A stretch of 64,000 bases of DNA, from the NCBI RefSeq assembly GCF_002975205.1, contig NZ_PCOC01000002.1:1255001-1319000 (forward strand). Reading direction: 5' to 3'. A program made the position numbers and the translations under genes. Below, one piece after another: positions 52,138 through 60,478 of this stretch (within the stretch, counting starts at the first letter, position 1; each line of letters begins with the position of its first letter). This stretch comes from Ochrobactrum vermis. GTDB lineage: Bacteria; Pseudomonadota; Alphaproteobacteria; Rhizobiales; Rhizobiaceae. The notes beneath the pieces were generated by a model. That model was not told where the DNA came from. It saw only the letters and a list, made by a program, of their open reading frames with translations, and did no database searches.

Positions 52138-52902
52138 ATGGTTAAGATCATCGGCCATCGTGGCGGTCGAAATTTGTGGGCTGAAAACAGCCTTGCCGGC
52201 TTCCGTAACCTGCTGGCCCTCGATGTGGATGCCGTGGAACTGGATGTCCACCTGAGTTCCGACGGGGTCCCGGTTGTGATCCACGATCCCTTGCTCGACC
52301 GGACGACGAACGGGCGAGGGCCTGTTCAGGCTCAAAGTGCAGAAGCGCTTGGCCGGATTGTTCTGAACGATAGCCGTGGCGAGACAATTCCAACGCTTGC
52401 GGCGGTGCTCGATGTTTTCGCGCCGACCCGACTGGAGCTGGAGCTGGAGATCAAAATCGATGAGCGGGGCGTGCCTTATCCCGATCTGCCAGAGAAAATC
52501 ATCGCACTGGCTAAAGAACGCGGCATGATCGATCGCGTCTTTCTCACCTGTTTCGTTCCGGAAGTTCTGGAGGATATTCATCGTCGGTTTCCCCAGCAGC
52601 AATTGCTCATGTCGATAGACCGCCGTTCTGCCGAATTCTTCGGCGGCTTCGACAAGGTGCTCAGGCGGGGCCTAGACACGGCCACGATATTGGCATTTGA
52701 GAAAAGTCTGCTGGAAAACGTGCTGGAGCAGTGCGTTGCGGAAGTGGGAACGGCGAGGCTGGGGTGCTGGGTTCCCAATACCGAATCCGAACTGGAATAC
52801 TGGATGTCCAAGCCGATAGGTCAATTGACCACCGATCGCCCGGATCTGGCCGTTCTGGTGGCGGGGCGGCAAAATCGGATAGCACCAGGGCAGAAAGGTT
52901 GA
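52138..52902 (+). CDS. ugpQ: Glycerophosphodiester phosphodiesterase
   Basis: A 254-residue GDPD enzyme. The catalytic His pair and acidic residues are seen in IGHRGG...AENS, VELDVHLSSDGVPVVIHD and LELEIKIDE. It hydrolyses imported glycerophosphodiesters to glycerol-3-phosphate and an alcohol in the cytoplasm. The ATG at 52138 follows GGAGAA; a longer frame starts inside ugpE. No signal peptide. Confidence 0.9.
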   Translation: MVKIIGHRGGRNLWAENSLAGFRNLLALDVDAVELDVHLSSDGVPVVIHDPLLDRTTNGRGPVQAQSAEALGRIVLNDSRGETIPTLAAVLDVFAPTRLELELEIKIDERGVPYPDLPEKIIALAKERGMIDRVFLTCFVPEVLEDIHRRFPQQQLLMSIDRRSAEFFGGFDKVLRRGLDTATILAFEKSLLENVLEQCVAEVGTARLGCWVPNTESELEYWMSKPIGQLTTDRPDLAVLVAGRQNRIAPGQKG

Positions 52903-52906
52903 GCAA

Positions 52907-53971
52907 ATGGCTTCGGTCGAGCTTCATTCAATCCGCAAATGCTATGGCAATGTGGAGGTCATCCCGAACGTTGATCTGAAGATTGCAGATGAGGAGTTTG
53001 TGGCGCTTGTCGGGCCGTCTGGCTGCGGCAAGTCCACCTTGCTCAGAATGATCGCGGGACTAGAGCAGATTACCGCCGGTGACTTGCTGATCGGCGACAG
53101 GAATGTCAATCGCGCCAACCCGAGTGATCGGGATGTCGCGATGGTTTTTCAGAACTACGCCCTCTACCCACATATGACGGTTTTCGACAATATTGCGTTT
53201 AATCTTCAACTCGCAGGTCGTCCTAAAGCCGAAATAAAGGAACGTGTGGCCGACGCAGCCCGAATGCTCGACCTTACAGATCTGCTGGAGCGCAAACCGC
53301 ACCAGCTTTCGGGTGGGCAGCGCCAGCGTGTTGCGATGGGACGTGCTGTCGTTCGCAAACCGTCGGTTTTTCTGTTCGATGAACCTCTATCCAATTTGGA
53401 TGCAAAACTGCGCGTCCTGATGCGAGCCGAGATCAAGGAATTGCATCAGAAAGTACGCACGACATCGATCTATGTGACACACGACCAGATAGAGGCGATG
53501 ACGTTGGCCGACCGGGTTGTCGTTCTGAACAAGGGAAGGATCGAACAGCAAGGAACGCCGATGGAGCTTTACACGCGCCCGGCAAATGTTTTTGTTGCCG
53601 GATTTATCGGCTCACCTTCAATGAACTTTCTCCAAGCTTCGATTGAGCGAGATGCTTCTGGAAGCTTTGCCCGTATCGGTGAAGCCGTACTTCCATTGCC
53701 TGAAGGTGCACTGCAGGCCGGCCAGAAAGTAATACTGGGGATGCGACCTGAACATCTGCAGATTGGATCGGATGGTGGTTTGCCAGCCAAAGTTCGGCTC
53801 GTTGAGCCGACGGGTGCTCAGACACATATCGTCCTTGAAGTGGGCGACGAAAAGCTGATGGCGACCGTTGAAGGAGAGACGCATTACGCCGCAGGCGACA
53901 AAGTGGGGCTGAATATTTCCGCCCACCGCATGCATTTGTTCGATCACTCCAGCAAGGTGCGGTTAAACTAA
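52907..53971 (+). CDS. ugpC: Glycerol-3-phosphate ABC ATPase UgpC
   Basis: A 354-residue MalK-type ATPase: Walker A GPSGCGKSTLLR, Q-loop FQNYALYPHMTV, signature LSGGQRQRVAMGRAV, Walker B VFLFDEPLSNLDAKLR and the H-loop YVTHDQIEAM, followed by a C-terminal regulatory beta domain with GMRPEHLQIG. It energises UgpA/UgpE. Last gene of the operon; a long hairpin overlaps its stop. Confidence 0.92.
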   Translation: MASVELHSIRKCYGNVEVIPNVDLKIADEEFVALVGPSGCGKSTLLRMIAGLEQITAGDLLIGDRNVNRANPSDRDVAMVFQNYALYPHMTVFDNIAFNLQLAGRPKAEIKERVADAARMLDLTDLLERKPHQLSGGQRQRVAMGRAVVRKPSVFLFDEPLSNLDAKLRVLMRAEIKELHQKVRTTSIYVTHDQIEAMTLADRVVVLNKGRIEQQGTPMELYTRPANVFVAGFIGSPSMNFLQASIERDASGSFARIGEAVLPLPEGALQAGQKVILGMRPEHLQIGSDGGLPAKVRLVEPTGAQTHIVLEVGDEKLMATVEGETHYAAGDKVGLNISAHRMHLFDHSSKVRLN

Positions 53972-54034
53972 GGCGTTCTCATCGGGACGGCAAAGGGACG
54001 GCAAAGAGTCGGTCCCGATGAACAGCAACGCCTT
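53970..54034 (+). terminator. Long hairpin at the end of the ugp operon
   Basis: Inner arms TCATCGGGAC (53979-53988) and GTCCCGATGA (54012-54021) pair exactly; outer arms AAGGCGTT (53970-53977) and AACGCCTT (54027-54034) extend the stem. The loop contains a repeat of GGGACGGCAAAG. No strong T run follows. Confidence 0.6.
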
Positions 54035-54241
54035 GTGAAAGATATCCTCTGGCTCGCTGACATGTGATAGTTCCATAATACATATTATCTGATCCAAATG
54101 TGTAGGGGCTATTTAGTAATGCGACAGTTGGGCCAGTTAGAGATGCGACGTGTCGCCTCTTGAGGTGCTGGTCAATGTCAACGTTGGAGGCAAGGATGAC
54201 GATCTTCAGTCTGGTTGAGACCATGAGCGGTTGGAGTCGTC

Positions 54242-55663
54242 ATGCCCTGTTTGATCACCATGTCGCAGAAAGAATTGCATCGCCTCGAAGTCGTCCAGAA
54301 GATCCGTGATCTACGCCTGAGCGTTGTCCAGGCGGCTGAGCTGCTTGGCCTCAGTCGAAGTCAGGTTCACAGGCTGCTGCAAGCCTATGACCGGGATGGT
54401 CCAGCTGGCCTCGTTTCCAAGAAGCGATCGCGTCCGAGCAACCGGCGTCACAGCGAGGATTTCCGTAATATGGCGCTGGACCTGATCCGCGAACGCTATC
54501 TGGATTTCGGTCCGACGCTGGCGCGCGAGAAGCTGATCGAACTGCACCGGATCTCTGTTGCCAAGGAGACGCTGCGGCAATGGATGACCGAGGCCGGCAT
54601 CTGGATCTCGCGCCGGGAACGCAAGAAACGGGTTTTCCAGCCACGCGGCCGGCGCGACTGCTTTGTCGAACTGGTGCAGATCGACGGCTCGCATCACTGG
54701 TGGTTCGAGAACCGCGGCCCCAAATGCGCCCTGCTCGTCTACATCGATGACGCCACCGGCAAGCTCTTGCATCTTCGCTTTGCCGGATCGGAAAATACGT
54801 TCGACTATCTGCATGCGACGAAGGCTTATCTGCAGCAATGGGGCAAGCCGCTGGCTTTCTACAGCGACAAGCATGGCGTTTTCCGCTCGCTCCATGCGTC
54901 GAAGAAAGACCGGGCGAGCGGTCTGACGCAGTTCGGCCGGGCGCTTTACGAGCTCAACATCGACATCATCTGTGCCAATACCCCACAGGCCAAAGGCCGT
55001 GTGGAACGTGCCAACCAGACGCTGCAGGATCGGCTGGTCAAGGAGATGCGGCTGCGCGGCATCGACACGATCGAGGCCGCCAATGCCTATGCCACTGAGT
55101 TCATTATGGATTTCAACACTCGCTTCGGCAAGCAACCACGCAATCCGAAGGACATGCACCGGCCACTGGCCGAGCATGAGAACCTTGATGGCGCCATGTG
55201 CCGCAAGGAAGTCCGCACCCTTTCGCAGTCATTGACGCTGCGCTACGACAAGGTGCTGTTCATTCTCGACCCGACCGAGATTTCCAGGCCATTGGCGGGC
55301 CAGAAGGTGATCGTCTGCGATTATCCGGACGGCCGGCTCGAGATCATGCACAAGAGCTTTTCCCTGCCCTACAGAACCTTCGACACGTTGCGCTCGGTGC
55401 ATCGTGCGGAGGTTGTCGATAACAAGCGGCTGGACGACATGCTGTCAATTGTCGCCGAGATGCAAGCTGGACGCGAAGAGAAACGGAGCGGCCCGCGCCG
55501 AACAGGTCAGACAAACCATATGTTTGGCATACGCGATGGCAGCGTCGGTAATGGTTATCAGAAACGTGGGCGCAAGCCGGGACGCAGGACCGATTTCATG
55601 AACGATCCGGAGGTCATTGCCAGACGTGAGAAGGCGCTGGCGCGAATAGAAGCTGGGAAATGA
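54242..55663 (+). CDS. ISNCY-family transposase
   Basis: A 473-residue transposase. N-terminal helix-turn-helix region VQAAELLGLSRSQVHRLLQAY; the catalytic triad is visible as Asp in VQIDGSHHWWFE, Asp in AFYSDKHGVF and Glu in KGRVERANQTLQDRL. The C terminus is basic with an AT-hook-like RKRGRKPGRR-type stretch (QKRGRKPGRRTDF). The frame is intact. The start may also be the ATG at 54260. Confidence 0.9.
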   Translation: MPCLITMSQKELHRLEVVQKIRDLRLSVVQAAELLGLSRSQVHRLLQAYDRDGPAGLVSKKRSRPSNRRHSEDFRNMALDLIRERYLDFGPTLAREKLIELHRISVAKETLRQWMTEAGIWISRRERKKRVFQPRGRRDCFVELVQIDGSHHWWFENRGPKCALLVYIDDATGKLLHLRFAGSENTFDYLHATKAYLQQWGKPLAFYSDKHGVFRSLHASKKDRASGLTQFGRALYELNIDIICANTPQAKGRVERANQTLQDRLVKEMRLRGIDTIEAANAYATEFIMDFNTRFGKQPRNPKDMHRPLAEHENLDGAMCRKEVRTLSQSLTLRYDKVLFILDPTEISRPLAGQKVIVCDYPDGRLEIMHKSFSLPYRTFDTLRSVHRAEVVDNKRLDDMLSIVAEMQAGREEKRSGPRRTGQTNHMFGIRDGSVGNGYQKRGRKPGRRTDFMNDPEVIARREKALARIEAGK

Positions 55664-55723
55664 GGTTGACCAACGCGGGCATTATATGCTGGAGAGCCCG
55701 AACATTTTTCGTATACTCACTCC

Positions 55724-56032
55724 ATGAAAGAAGAGCTAATCTTTGAGTTATGGCTTGATCCCGAACCTGATGGCCAAATGCTCCCTGGGCTTTGCCAAGC
55801 TGGCCCTATGGGGGACGGATTTCGATCACTTCTCAACGAAGGGGCAATTCGCGTCGGGACTTTGAGTGGGCACAGCCATTTTGATGTGATGACCAGATAT
55901 TGGAAATATCAAGGGTGGGGCGAATACAAGACGGAGCATTCTGAGGATTACCAGCCGTTCCCGGAACAATGGCTCCATATCCAACGCTCTCATTTGAGCA
56001 CCGCTGAGGCGGTGATCTCGGAGGAAAGCTAA
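55724..56032 (+). CDS. Small passenger protein inside the insertion sequence
   Basis: A 102-residue acidic, aromatic-rich protein (several Trp: RYWKYQGWGEYK, PEQWLHIQRSH) encoded between the transposase gene and the right inverted repeat. It is not recognised. It is not needed for a simple IS, so it may be an accessory or cargo gene; an alternative is that it is a leftover of the host locus carried by the element. Confidence 0.55.
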   Translation: MKEELIFELWLDPEPDGQMLPGLCQAGPMGDGFRSLLNEGAIRVGTLSGHSHFDVMTRYWKYQGWGEYKTEHSEDYQPFPEQWLHIQRSHLSTAEAVISEES

Positions 56033-56310
56033 AGCCCGAAGAGGCGTTCCCTTATCCGCCCCCGATCTGCCCTTGCAACCCTGACCAGCCGGTCAGATCG
56101 GGGGCTTGGCGCTGCGTCCTTCATCAAGAAGTGTCGCATTTCTATCTGGCCACCGGTGTCGCATCTCTACCCAGCATTGACAAAATGTGTAGCCGGGTGG
56201 GTTCAGGATTGATGTGTGATCTCCACTTGCCTGTCTTCAGCGCTGTTCCTGTTCATGTCGTGCTATAAGACCGACTGAATCAGCCTTCGGCACGATCAAT
56301 ATGGTGGGCT

Positions 56311-57246
56311 ATGAAATCAGCAATCGAGCAGCTCCTTCCCGGTTTCCAAATGCAGGAGGTGCAAACGAAGGATGTCTGTTTCGCCGTCATGACCGGCGGA
56401 AAAGGCCTGCCTGTCCTGTTGTTGCACGGTTATCCTGAAACCATGGCAGCATGGCATCGCATTGCGCCGGAGCTGGCGCCGTTCTGTTCCGTTGTCGTGC
56501 CCGACTTGCCGGGCTATGGCCGCAGCCGTGTCACTTCCAATCCCGCCGGTGCAGGATCGAAACGGCGCATGGCTGCAAGTCTGGTGGAACTGATGCAGAC
56601 GCTCGGCCACGACAGGTTTGTTGTGATCGGGCATGATCGCGGCGGTCGGGTTGCCTATCGCATGGCGCTCGATCATCCGGACAAGGTGCTTGGGCTGGTA
56701 TCCGTTACTGTCGTTCCGACACCGGAAATGTGGGAAGGTGCCAGCAAGGCTTTTGGCATGGGTGCCTGGCACTGGTTCATGCTTGCCCAGCCCGAACCGT
56801 TGCCGGAAATGCTGTTATCCGGCAATCCCCGTTTCATGATAGATACGACCTTGCAGAAAATGGCGCATGGTCTCGACAAGCTGGATCCGCTCGCGCTTGC
56901 GGACTATCGGGAAGCCTTCGAAAGTGCGGAAGTCCGGCACTGGATATGCGAGGATTATCGCGCTGGCGCTGGCGTGGATGAAGCCGACGATCTTGCCGAT
57001 CGTGCAGCTCGACGGCACATCCATGCGCCGGTTCTGGTCTTCTGGGAAGAAGGCCGACGCTATGGCGGCGGGCGCGAACCGCTCGATATATGGGCAGACT
57101 GGGCCACCAATGTTGAGGGTGAAGGACTGGCTGGCGGTCATCTGTTGCCGGAGACGGCTGCAGGCCCCCTACTGGTTCGGCTCGTCCCGTTTCTCCATGA
57201 AATTGTTGCCGGTGCATCAGCTGTGGAACAGCAATATAGTCGTTAG
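56311..57246 (+). CDS. Haloacetate-dehalogenase-family alpha/beta hydrolase with altered catalytic acid
   Basis: A 311-residue protein that follows fluoroacetate dehalogenase closely: nucleophile Asp109 with Arg110 and Arg113 in GHDRGGR, His154-Trp155 in AWHWFMLAQP and the base His277 in GGHLLPE. The position of the usual catalytic acid (Asp134 in the Rhodopseudomonas enzyme, in LDIxPT) is Thr133 here (SVTVVPT). Dehalogenation may therefore be lost or the acid may come from elsewhere. Its TAG stop lies within the start of Bru-RS-like copy 3. It is 250 bp upstream of a NitT/TauT ABC operon. Confidence 0.8.
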   Translation: MKSAIEQLLPGFQMQEVQTKDVCFAVMTGGKGLPVLLLHGYPETMAAWHRIAPELAPFCSVVVPDLPGYGRSRVTSNPAGAGSKRRMAASLVELMQTLGHDRFVVIGHDRGGRVAYRMALDHPDKVLGLVSVTVVPTPEMWEGASKAFGMGAWHWFMLAQPEPLPEMLLSGNPRFMIDTTLQKMAHGLDKLDPLALADYREAFESAEVRHWICEDYRAGAGVDEADDLADRAARRHIHAPVLVFWEEGRRYGGGREPLDIWADWATNVEGEGLAGGHLLPETAAGPLLVRLVPFLHEIVAGASAVEQQYSR

Positions 57247-57348
57247 AGTGCGTTTCGATCTGATTTAATCAGATCGGAGAGCTAAATATTTGTTTATAAA
57301 TAATAATCTTGATCGTCCTCGTTTCACCCCGGTCAAATTATGCTCTAA
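57243..57348. repeat. Bru-RS-like palindromic repeat, copy 3 (diverged)
   Basis: A 106-bp element bounded by TTAGAG and GCTCTAA. The inner hairpin (CGATCTGATT-T-AATCAGATCG) is perfect, but the second half differs from copies 1 and 2 (ATAATAATCTTGATCG...CAAATTATGC). Its first bases supply the stop codon of the dehalogenase-like gene. Confidence 0.8.
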
Positions 57349-57492
57349 TCTTATTGAAAATCCCGCCACGTGGCTTTATGCGAAAGCAATTGTCCATAAT
57401 TTTTCGTGGCCGAGACGTAACGAAATTTTGTTTGCCGGGTGTAGCAGGAAAGTTCTGGTGCCAGGCTGACACCGCATCGGAGGAGAACCTGA

Positions 57493-58515
57493 ATGGATTT
57501 CACCCTGACACGCCGTCAGACATTGATGGGACTTGGTGCGTTGGGCATCAGCACAGCTTTCGGCTCCCCTGCCCGCGCTGCGACACGCAATCTGGCTGTT
57601 CTTCATCTGGCAAGCCATGCTCCGAGCTATATCGCTTATGAGCGTGGATACTTCAAAGATGCCGGCCTCGATATCGAGCTGAAATTCTTCGAGGCTGCCC
57701 AGCCCATGGCTGTTGCAATAGCATCGGGCGATGCCGATTTCGGTGTGACTGCGATGAGTGGCGGTCTGATCAGTCTGGCTGACAAGGGTGCGATCAAGGT
57801 GATCGGTGGCGCGCTTGCGGAAGAAAAAGGCATCACCGGTAATATTATCCTGGCCTCCAACAAGGCCTATGAAAATGGACTGACCGAACCGTCCAAGCTG
57901 GCGGGACACAGTTTTGGTATCACCACGGCCGGGTCGTCGTTTCATTTCATGGCGCACAAGATCGCCAAGGCCAACAATATTCCGCTTTCCGAGATCCAGT
58001 TGCGTCCGCTACAGAAGCTCGGCGCTCTTGTGGGCGCTTTGTCGACAGGACAGATCGACTCCTGGGCGATCCAGCCTAATATTGCCAAGAAACTTATACG
58101 CGAAGGTGCTGCCAAGCAGATCGGTCTCGTTTCCGATTACGCGCCGGATTACCAGGTCACGACGGCATTCACCTCCACCAAGAATGCGAGCGACGAGCGC
58201 GCCATGACGGAAGCTTTCGTGAAAGCCTATTCCAAGGCAATCGACGATTATAACGCGGCCTTCGTCGACAATACTGCAGACGATGCGGCGCGCGATGACA
58301 TTGCAAAGATCGTGCACAAATATGTCGAAAGCGACAGTCCGTTTGAAACTGCAAAACAAAACTTGATCGATGGCGCGATGCGCATCAACAAAGGGCTGGC
58401 CCTGTCGCTCAACAGTTGCGTGGAGCAACTGGAGTGGTTCCGGTCCGAAGGCATGGTCAAGGAAGATGTCACGCAGGAAAAGCTGTTCGACACCTCCTAC
58501 GTCAAGACGATTTGA
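57493..58515 (+). CDS. NitT/TauT-type ABC substrate-binding protein (system 1)
   Basis: A 340-residue periplasmic protein with a twin-arginine-type signal (TLTRRQTLMGLGALG, cleavage after ARA near residue 29). SHAPSYIAYERGYFKDAGLDIEL is the SsuA/TauA-like start. Ligand is probably a small organic anion such as a sulfonate, a carboxylate or a thiamine-precursor-like compound. GGAGGAG precedes the ATG. Three 10-bp repeats begin at its stop codon. Confidence 0.86.
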   Translation: MDFTLTRRQTLMGLGALGISTAFGSPARAATRNLAVLHLASHAPSYIAYERGYFKDAGLDIELKFFEAAQPMAVAIASGDADFGVTAMSGGLISLADKGAIKVIGGALAEEKGITGNIILASNKAYENGLTEPSKLAGHSFGITTAGSSFHFMAHKIAKANNIPLSEIQLRPLQKLGALVGALSTGQIDSWAIQPNIAKKLIREGAAKQIGLVSDYAPDYQVTTAFTSTKNASDERAMTEAFVKAYSKAIDDYNAAFVDNTADDAARDDIAKIVHKYVESDSPFETAKQNLIDGAMRINKGLALSLNSCVEQLEWFRSEGMVKEDVTQEKLFDTSYVKTI

Positions 58516-58546
58516 GATCGGCTGAGATTGGCTGAGACTGGCTGAG
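58514..58546 (+). repeat. Short tandem repeat GAGAnnGGCT
   Basis: GAGATCGGCT, GAGATTGGCT and GAGACTGGCT follow each other (58514-58543), with GAG starting a fourth. The first unit includes the stop codon of the binding-protein gene. Also in this gap, GTTTTGTCGGA occurs twice (near 58570 and 58614). Confidence 0.75.
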
Positions 58547-58651
58547 CCGAATATTCAGTGCCCGGCGCGTTTTGTCGGACACCAAGCCCGAAGACAGGCA
58601 TCTCAAACCGGGATGTTTTGTCGGAGGATGGACTTTCCGACTGGAGTTGAA

Positions 58652-59419
58652 ATGGATCTGCAGCTTAAGAACATCAGCCATTCTTATGGTCCGGTCGAAG
58701 TTCTCAAGGATATAACGCTCACCATTCCGCAAGGGCAGATTGTCTGCCTGATCGGCCCTTCGGGTTGCGGAAAATCGACCCTGTTGCGGTTTTTGGGCGG
58801 TCTTGAACGGCCATCTTCCGGCGAGGTGCTGCAGATCGGTTCGCCGCCAAAGGATTCGCTCAATCCCCTCACCTATGTTTTCCAGCACTTTGCGTTGCTG
58901 CCGTGGCGCAGTGTGGAAGGAAACATCAAGCTGGTGCTGGAGGATCATGGTCTTGGCCGGGCTGAGATGGACCGGATCGTCACCAATGTTCTGGAGCGGA
59001 CCCGGCTTTCGGATTTCCGGCAAGCTTTGCCGAAGCAGCTCTCGGGGGGAATGCGCCAGCGCGTGGCGATTGCGCGCGCCTTGTCGGTGCGCCCTGCTGT
59101 CATGCTGATGGATGAACCCTTGTCGGCATTGGACAGCCAGACACGGGAATTGCTGATGGACGATCTGATTGCGCTGTGGACGCGCCAGCCATTCACCTCG
59201 GTCTACGTTACGCACAACCTCAACGAGGCTGTACGGCTCGGCCATCGGGTCGTGGTGCTGTCGCGAAGGCCGGGGCGGATCAGGGAGATTGTCGATATCG
59301 ATATTCCTCTTTCCGAGCGTCATCTTGGCGACCCTGTTCTGGAAGAAAAGCAGAAACAGCTCTGGGAGCTGATGCGGGCGGAAGCGCAGGCAGCAGATCA
59401 GGAGTTGATCAATGGTTGA
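58652..59419 (+). CDS. NitT/TauT-type ABC ATPase (system 1)
   Basis: A 255-residue ATPase with Walker A GPSGCGKSTLLRF, signature LSGGMRQRVAIARAL, Walker B VMLMDEPLSALD and YVTHNLNEAVRLG. SsuB/TauB-type. The ATG at 58652 is preferred to an upstream start; the gene overlaps the permease gene by 8 bp. Confidence 0.9.
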   Translation: MDLQLKNISHSYGPVEVLKDITLTIPQGQIVCLIGPSGCGKSTLLRFLGGLERPSSGEVLQIGSPPKDSLNPLTYVFQHFALLPWRSVEGNIKLVLEDHGLGRAEMDRIVTNVLERTRLSDFRQALPKQLSGGMRQRVAIARALSVRPAVMLMDEPLSALDSQTRELLMDDLIALWTRQPFTSVYVTHNLNEAVRLGHRVVVLSRRPGRIREIVDIDIPLSERHLGDPVLEEKQKQLWELMRAEAQAADQELING

Positions 59420-60233
59420 GATCGCAGAGATGAAGCAGTCCAGCCAGGATGTTCGCCCGGTCCCGTTCCGGGGTGGCGGCTTTGCGCCCCAGCCGGTGCG
59501 TCATGTAGCCTGGATCCTGTTTGTTGCACTGCTTGCATTGGCAGAAATTGGAACCCGCAGCGGCTTCATATCCAATCTGACACTGCCGCGCCCGTCTGCC
59601 GTGTTCGAAACCTTCGTCCAGCTCTGGCAGACTGGCCTGTTGTGGCAGCATCTGCTGCCATCGCTGCGGCGGCTTGTCGTCGGCGCGAGCCTTGGTATCG
59701 CGTTCGGCGTCAGTCTCGGTGTGATGATCGGCTTGTTCAGCTATGTGCGAGCCGGTCTGGTGCCGCTCGTCGCCGCCCTCTTCCCGATCCCCAAGATCGC
59801 GCTTCTGCCGCTCTTCGTGATCTGGTTCGGCATCGACGAGATGTCGAAGTATATGCTCATTGCTTTCGGGACTTTTACGCCTACTGTCGTCGCCACTTAT
59901 GGCGCAGTCGATAATGTTGACCGTTCGCTCGTGCGCATGGGACAGAGTTTCGGTCTGGGATGGTGGTCGATCGTGCGCAAGATCATCCTGCCCGGAGCCT
60001 TTCCGGCGATCCTGTCGGGATTACGGGTGTCAATCTCCATAGCCATCATTCTTCTGGTCGCAGCGGAAATGCTGGGTGCCCAATTCGGCATAGGCTCTTA
60101 TATTCTTGAGGCCGGATCGCTCTACGACCTTGAAAAGCTGTTCGCCGGGGTCACGATCCTGTCGGTGATGGGACTGATCGTCAATTTCGTCATCGGGCAG
60201 ATCGAGAAGCGCTTCCTGACCTGGCGGGGCTGA
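59412..60233 (+). CDS. NitT/TauT-type ABC permease (system 1)
   Basis: A 273-residue inner-membrane permease with six segments and the SsuC-like EAA loop GQSFGLGWWSIVRKIILPGAFPAIL. PIPKIALLPLFVIWFGIDEMSKY is a family hallmark. Last gene of system 1. The 245 bp that follow hold no gene that I can support. Confidence 0.9.
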   Translation: MVEIAEMKQSSQDVRPVPFRGGGFAPQPVRHVAWILFVALLALAEIGTRSGFISNLTLPRPSAVFETFVQLWQTGLLWQHLLPSLRRLVVGASLGIAFGVSLGVMIGLFSYVRAGLVPLVAALFPIPKIALLPLFVIWFGIDEMSKYMLIAFGTFTPTVVATYGAVDNVDRSLVRMGQSFGLGWWSIVRKIILPGAFPAILSGLRVSISIAIILLVAAEMLGAQFGIGSYILEAGSLYDLEKLFAGVTILSVMGLIVNFVIGQIEKRFLTWRG

Positions 60234-60478
60234 TCGCAATAATATTTCGTATAGACTTATTTTTGTCGATAGAATGAAATGCGTTGGCTGCTTTTCGTTG
60301 CATGTTCTTGCCAGGACGTTATACGAAGGGACTCTATCGCAAATTTTTGCGCCTCACTTATGACGGACAAGATTGTGCTCTTGTCTGTTCCCTCGTTCAT
60401 GAGGCGCTACCCCAAGAGGAGCGAATATATGAGCCGTTATGGCAAAGCACGTCGTCAGTTCACCGGATGTGACGAGCG

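Larger units (their letters stand above)
54101..56182 (+). mobile_element. ISNCY/IS1202-type insertion sequence with passenger gene
   Basis: The ends carry long imperfect inverted repeats, each with two copies of TAGnnATGCGAC: 54114-54125 and 54138-54149 on the left, complements at 56133-56144 and 56158-56169 on the right. A direct repeat AAATGTGTAG at 54096-54105 and 56183-56192 is a candidate target duplication, so the exact ends are uncertain by a few bases. It contains a transposase gene and one small extra gene. Confidence 0.8.

Noticed and set aside
60234..60478. Small open frames of about 60 codons between the two NitT/TauT systems
   Set aside because: Two overlapping frames in different phases, neither with a ribosome-binding site nor a recognisable domain; treated as non-coding.
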